Assembly: GCA_963803295.1 (NCBI GenBank) | Contig: CAWDMC010000025.1 | Location: forward strand, 310,001-374,000 | DNA from: CAWDMC01 sp963803295 | GTDB taxonomy: Bacteria > Acidobacteriota > Terriglobia > UBA7540 | Reading direction: 5' to 3' | DNA length: 64,000 nucleotides | Shown here: one piece after another, positions 61,221 through 64,000 of the stretch | Numbering within the stretch: the stretch's first letter is position 1 | How the letters are laid out: every line of letters starts with the position of its first letter | Made by a program: the position numbers and the translations under genes | The notes under the pieces: generated by a model | Told to the model about the DNA's origin: nothing | The model's database searches: none | The model's input: only the letters and a program-made list of their open reading frames with translations

Positions 61221-62105
61221 TTACTGCTGCGCTCCCTCCGAACGCGCCGTAGCCACTTCAACACTTTTCGGAGTGCTGATATAGCCCGTTACCTTATCCG
61301 AGGATACACTATTCGCGACGAACTCGTAATACTTTTTGGAGCTGTCGGGGCTGAAGACAATTGGCTCGTCAATGGTGCGGTTCCTCTTCTGCAGCATGTG
61401 GTCGTTGACCAGCATATCGACATTGAAGGTCTGATGCTTAGCGTTCGTCTTCTTGAGCACCATGGTTACTCCGGCCACCTGCTTCTGCTGCTTCTTCTCA
61501 AGCGTGAACTCGTAATAGTTGCGCTCACCCAGCTTGCGTAGCGTCTCGACATCATTATGATTGGTCGCGATGAGTGTCCCCAATTCGCTACGTGCCATGC
61601 CGAGGTCGTTCTTAAGCGTGGCGACGTTCTTCTTGGTATCGCCCAAGTCGTTCTTGGTGGCCGAAAGATCCTGCCCCAAGGCACCCACCTGCTGAGCGTC
61701 CGCCTTTTGGGCGAGTTGCGTCCTCAGCTCCTCCGCCCGTTTCGTCTGCTCGTCCTCAAGACGGGACAGCTTGGCCACGGTCGCCCTGGCACGCTGCAAT
61801 TGGGCCTGGGTCATGCCGGCACGTTGCTCGGAATTACTGAGGTCGTCCTTCAGAGCTTCGATCATTTGCCTGTTCGATTGTTCCAGATCCGAAAGTTTCT
61901 GATCAACCTTGGTACCCAGATCAGTGCTTGACTTCAACTGGGAGGCTTCGAGCGCAGCCTTCATGCTGCTCATCTTGCTGAGAGTGACGATCTCGCCGAT
62001 CACCAGCAGCGCCACCACGACGGCTATCACCGTCATGCCCGCGACCCAACCGCGGTCTGGCTTCACCACAAACGGTCGCTGTTCGGGAATGTCATCGATG
62101 GCCAT
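61221..62105 (-). CDS. Single-pass membrane protein with long coiled coil
   Basis: A 294-residue protein with AAGGAG before the ATG. A membrane helix near residues 20-42 (WVAGMTVIAVVVALLVIGEI) follows a short cytoplasmic segment. About residues 45-190 are heptad-rich (DLEQSNRQMIEALKDDL, AELRTQLAQKADAQQVGAL), a coiled coil in the periplasm. The C-terminal 100 residues form a beta-type domain (YYEFTLEKKQQKQVAGVTMV). I do not recognise a named family. It may be a scaffold in the envelope. Confidence 0.7.
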   Translation of the reverse strand: MAIDDIPEQRPFVVKPDRGWVAGMTVIAVVVALLVIGEIVTLSKMSSMKAALEASQLKSSTDLGTKVDQKLSDLEQSNRQMIEALKDDLSNSEQRAGMTQAQLQRARATVAKLSRLEDEQTKRAEELRTQLAQKADAQQVGALGQDLSATKNDLGDTKKNVATLKNDLGMARSELGTLIATNHNDVETLRKLGERNYYEFTLEKKQQKQVAGVTMVLKKTNAKHQTFNVDMLVNDHMLQKRNRTIDEPIVFSPDSSKKYYEFVANSVSSDKVTGYISTPKSVEVATARSEGAQQ

Positions 62106-62372
62106 GGAAGTTCTCCTTAATCGTTCGAAAGACTTCTACCAGGTTCTTGCTCGACATCCGCAAGCCCGTGATCTCAGTACCAGTGATTGCACAAAACGTG
62201 CCATCGGCGCGACACCTTCAACCCGGTGAATACAGGCCGGTTTCTCGTCGGATTCGGTCGTCAGCCAATAGCAATTGTTACTCCATTCGGGTAAAAACTA
62301 CGGAAAGAGCAACTTATACCACTACGCGCCCAGGAAAGCTGCCTTCTCGTCCGGGAAGGAGTTGTGATTCTA

Positions 62373-62570
62373 TTAGCCGTTCCTCTTTCCAGGGATCCCC
62401 CCACGCATGTGGTATCCGCCCCGCTCCCAGTAACCCGATTGGTCGCGGGCAGCGAGATCAATGCCGCGCACCCACTTGGCACTCTTCCAGGCGTAGAGAC
62501 GCGGAACCACGAGACGAAAGGGGGCCGCCGTGCTCAGGTGGAATAGGCTCTTCGTCATGCTTTGCAGGGG
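62373..62570 (-). pseudogene. Fragment of a sulfite-oxidase-like molybdopterin oxidoreductase, frameshifted
   Basis: The segment RLVVPRLYAWKSAKWVRGID is a hallmark of the MsrP/sulfite-oxidase-like family, and upstream in another frame KHDEEPIPPEHGGPL completes the molybdopterin-site block. One extra base near 62517 splits them. At the end, six Gs after CGT shift the frame where YHMRGDPWKEER would be expected. Only about 65 codons survive, with no catalytic cysteine domain. Confidence 0.6.
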
Positions 62571-62668
62571 ATTCTTGAAGACTCTTGTGCTCACAGTCTT
62601 ACCCTTCCATGCCATCTCCCGGGAAGGCCGACGTTTACGAAAACTAGACTCATTCGCTGCCCCATTCC

Positions 62669-64000
62669 TTATTCCACCGGCTTTACATCTTCCATGAGTC
62701 CGAAGAAGCCCTCCGCCAACGTTGGGTGGATGTAGACGGCTCCCTTCAAGAGAGTATAAGGAAGTCCCGCGAGCACTAAGGTGCCGAGAATTTGCACTAA
62801 CTCGCCTCCCTCTGAGGCAAGTATGGACGCGCCCAGGATGCGATCGTTAGCTCGATCCACAACGATCTTCATCAAGCCGGCAGGCTCATCGCGCTCGATG
62901 GCTCGCGCCACATAACTCATCGGCCGCTTGCCGATCTTCAGTTTGTATCCCCTTCTCCTCGCTTCTTTCTCGGTCATGCCAACGCCACCGAGTTGTGGAT
63001 CGGTAAAAACCGAGTACGGCACAATCCGGTTATCGATAGTCAGGCCTCTGCCTTCCACCAGATTGCCGTAAATAACCTGGAAGTCGTTATAGGAGATATG
63101 GGTGAAAGCTGGCGGCCCCTTAACGTCTCCCAACGCCCAGATTCCTGGCACATTCGTCTCCAGACGGCCGTTGACTTTGATGTATCCACTCTGGTCAGTC
63201 CCTACTCCGGCCTTGCCCAGATCCAGCTCGTCGGTATTAGGCTTTCGGCCGGTGGCGATGAGCAGGTGCGAGCCGGAGACCTCGCTGGGTCCGTTTGCGC
63301 ACTCGAGAGTAAGCATGACTTGCCCATTTTTCTTCGCGACGCTGGTCGAACGCGCATCTAACAGAAAATTCACGCCCTCAGCTTCCAGGGCCTTTTGCAG
63401 CTCCGTCACCACATCGGCGTCCTCGCGAGCAAGGATCTGGCCGCTGTGGTGCACCACTGTTACCCGGCTCCCAAAACGGCGAAACATCTGGCCAAACTCC
63501 AGGCCAATATAGCCACCGCCCAGGACGACCAAGTGTTCGGGGACTTCGTTCAACTCCATGATGCTGGCATTGGTCAGATAATCGACCTTCTCCAACCCGG
63601 GTAGATCGGGAACATCAGGACGTGCTCCCGTGTCGATGAAGATCCGCTCGCTCTCAAGTAACTCCTCTCCCACCCGAATCGTGTGCGGACCTGTGAACCG
63701 GGCGTGCCCTCGATGTAGATGCAACGTCTTTCGAGCATCAACCTGGCTCTGTTGGCCCGCGCGAAAGCTCTCAACCACTTTGTCCTTGCGAGCGATAATG
63801 GCTGGGAGGTCCACGCTCAGGTTGCTCGCGTGCACGCCCCAGCGCCCGGCGCTGCGAACGTAATGGGCAACCTGGGCGCTCGCGACCATCGTTTTGGTCG
63901 GAGTACATCCAGTATTGATGCACGTGCCGCCCAGGTGTGCCTTTTCTACAAGGGCAACTCTCCAGCCAAGGTCAGCCAGGCGATGGGCGAGCGGATTGCC
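62669..64000 (-). CDS. Mercuric-reductase-like pyridine nucleotide-disulfide oxidoreductase, N terminus outside window
   Basis: Open to the window edge. Visible: GNPLAHRLADLGWRVALVEK from the FAD-binding domain, GGTCINTGCTPTKTM with the redox-active Cys pair, the NAD(P) Rossmann motif VVLGGGYIGLEFGQMFRRFG, ALGDVKGPPAFTH for the second FAD contact, and the dimer-domain end YIHPTLAEGFFGLM with the catalytic His-Pro. The pattern is that of dihydrolipoamide dehydrogenase/mercuric reductase relatives. No C-terminal Cys pair as in MerA is seen, so true mercury reduction is unlikely. About 20 N-terminal residues are missing. The substrate is uncertain. Confidence 0.9.
   Translation of the reverse strand, partial: GNPLAHRLADLGWRVALVEKAHLGGTCINTGCTPTKTMVASAQVAHYVRSAGRWGVHASNLSVDLPAIIARKDKVVESFRAGQQSQVDARKTLHLHRGHARFTGPHTIRVGEELLESERIFIDTGARPDVPDLPGLEKVDYLTNASIMELNEVPEHLVVLGGGYIGLEFGQMFRRFGSRVTVVHHSGQILAREDADVVTELQKALEAEGVNFLLDARSTSVAKKNGQVMLTLECANGPSEVSGSHLLIATGRKPNTDELDLGKAGVGTDQSGYIKVNGRLETNVPGIWALGDVKGPPAFTHISYNDFQVIYGNLVEGRGLTIDNRIVPYSVFTDPQLGGVGMTEKEARRRGYKLKIGKRPMSYVARAIERDEPAGLMKIVVDRANDRILGASILASEGGELVQILGTLVLAGLPYTLLKGAVYIHPTLAEGFFGLMEDVKPVE

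Noticed and set aside
62669..64000. True mercuric reductase MerA
   Set aside because: No C-terminal Cys-Cys pair or mer neighbours are seen; the gene ends PVE at 62669.
1..64000. CRISPR array, rRNA or tRNA genes
   Set aside because: No regularly spaced direct repeats of 24-40 bp and no tRNA or rRNA signature was recognised by eye; a covariance-model scan would be decisive.

Overview
The window looks like part of an Acidobacteriota chromosome (Terriglobia-like; inference, about 75% sure). It is GC-rich. It carries a CadC-type winged-helix/TolB/TPR regulator, a carboxypeptidase-regulatory-domain/TPR lipoprotein-like protein, FG-GAP/ASPIC-UnbV and HZS-alpha-type secreted proteins, the tail of an Oar-like TonB receptor and many small intergenic palindromes, all common in that phylum. 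No rRNA, tRNA or CRISPR array was recognised. Both window ends cut genes: a HAD hydrolase at the left and a pyridine-nucleotide disulfide oxidoreductase at the right.

Layout. 0-6.7 kb: HAD hydrolase, secreted TPR protein, ferredoxin, two divergent GT39/ArnT-like membrane glycosyltransferases, MOSC protein. 6.9-12.8 kb: a same-strand one-carbon module (FolD, formate-THF ligase, a MetF-MetV fusion, a methyl-THF:corrinoid-type methyltransferase, an HD protein), which is the methyl branch of the Wood-Ljungdahl pathway without CODH/ACS in view. 12.9-24.0 kb: mixed genes (xylose-isomerase-like, YggX, M48 peptidase with a TonB-like protein, membrane spermidine-synthase-like protein, TerC, GH39, a secreted unknown). 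24.1-25.6 kb: an insertion sequence. 25.7-31.5 kb: a wHTH-TPR regulator and a FemAB/kinase/GNAT envelope-modification cassette.

31.9-38.5 kb: hoxEFUYH, a group-3d-type [NiFe] hydrogenase. Its HoxF carries a C-terminal GltD-like NAD(P)H:acceptor module, and palindromes have inserted between the genes. hoxF and hoxU each carry one apparent single-base frameshift. 38.7-43.3 kb: AraC regulator, DUF4405 cytochrome, methyltransferase, a GbsR-type regulator with a clear palindromic operator over its promoter, a frameshifted small membrane protein and an atypical SDR. 43.4-54.1 kb: an eight-gene minus-strand transcription unit of mostly exported proteins (HZS-alpha-like monoheme protein, CRTAC1-like protein, YVTN/diheme cytochrome, Reg_prop propeller, RidA-like, DAHP synthase, two orphan Peripla_BP_6 proteins), the best candidate here for an undescribed system. 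54.2-55.0 kb: a graveyard of receptor and chemoreceptor tails plus nested palindromes. 55.1-64 kb: DUF3034 protein, methyltransferase, an ExeA-type AAA-TM-WD40 fusion, two envelope-type unknowns, a decayed molybdopterin oxidoreductase tail and the edge flavoprotein.

Four intergenic sites match TGTGA-N6-TCACT exactly and one matches nearly. They precede the ferredoxin, fhs, hox and HZS-alpha units and terC, so one CRP/FNR-family regulator may connect C1, hydrogen and cytochrome metabolism. Single-base frameshifts recur through the window, so sequencing or assembly error must be excluded before calling these genes dead.
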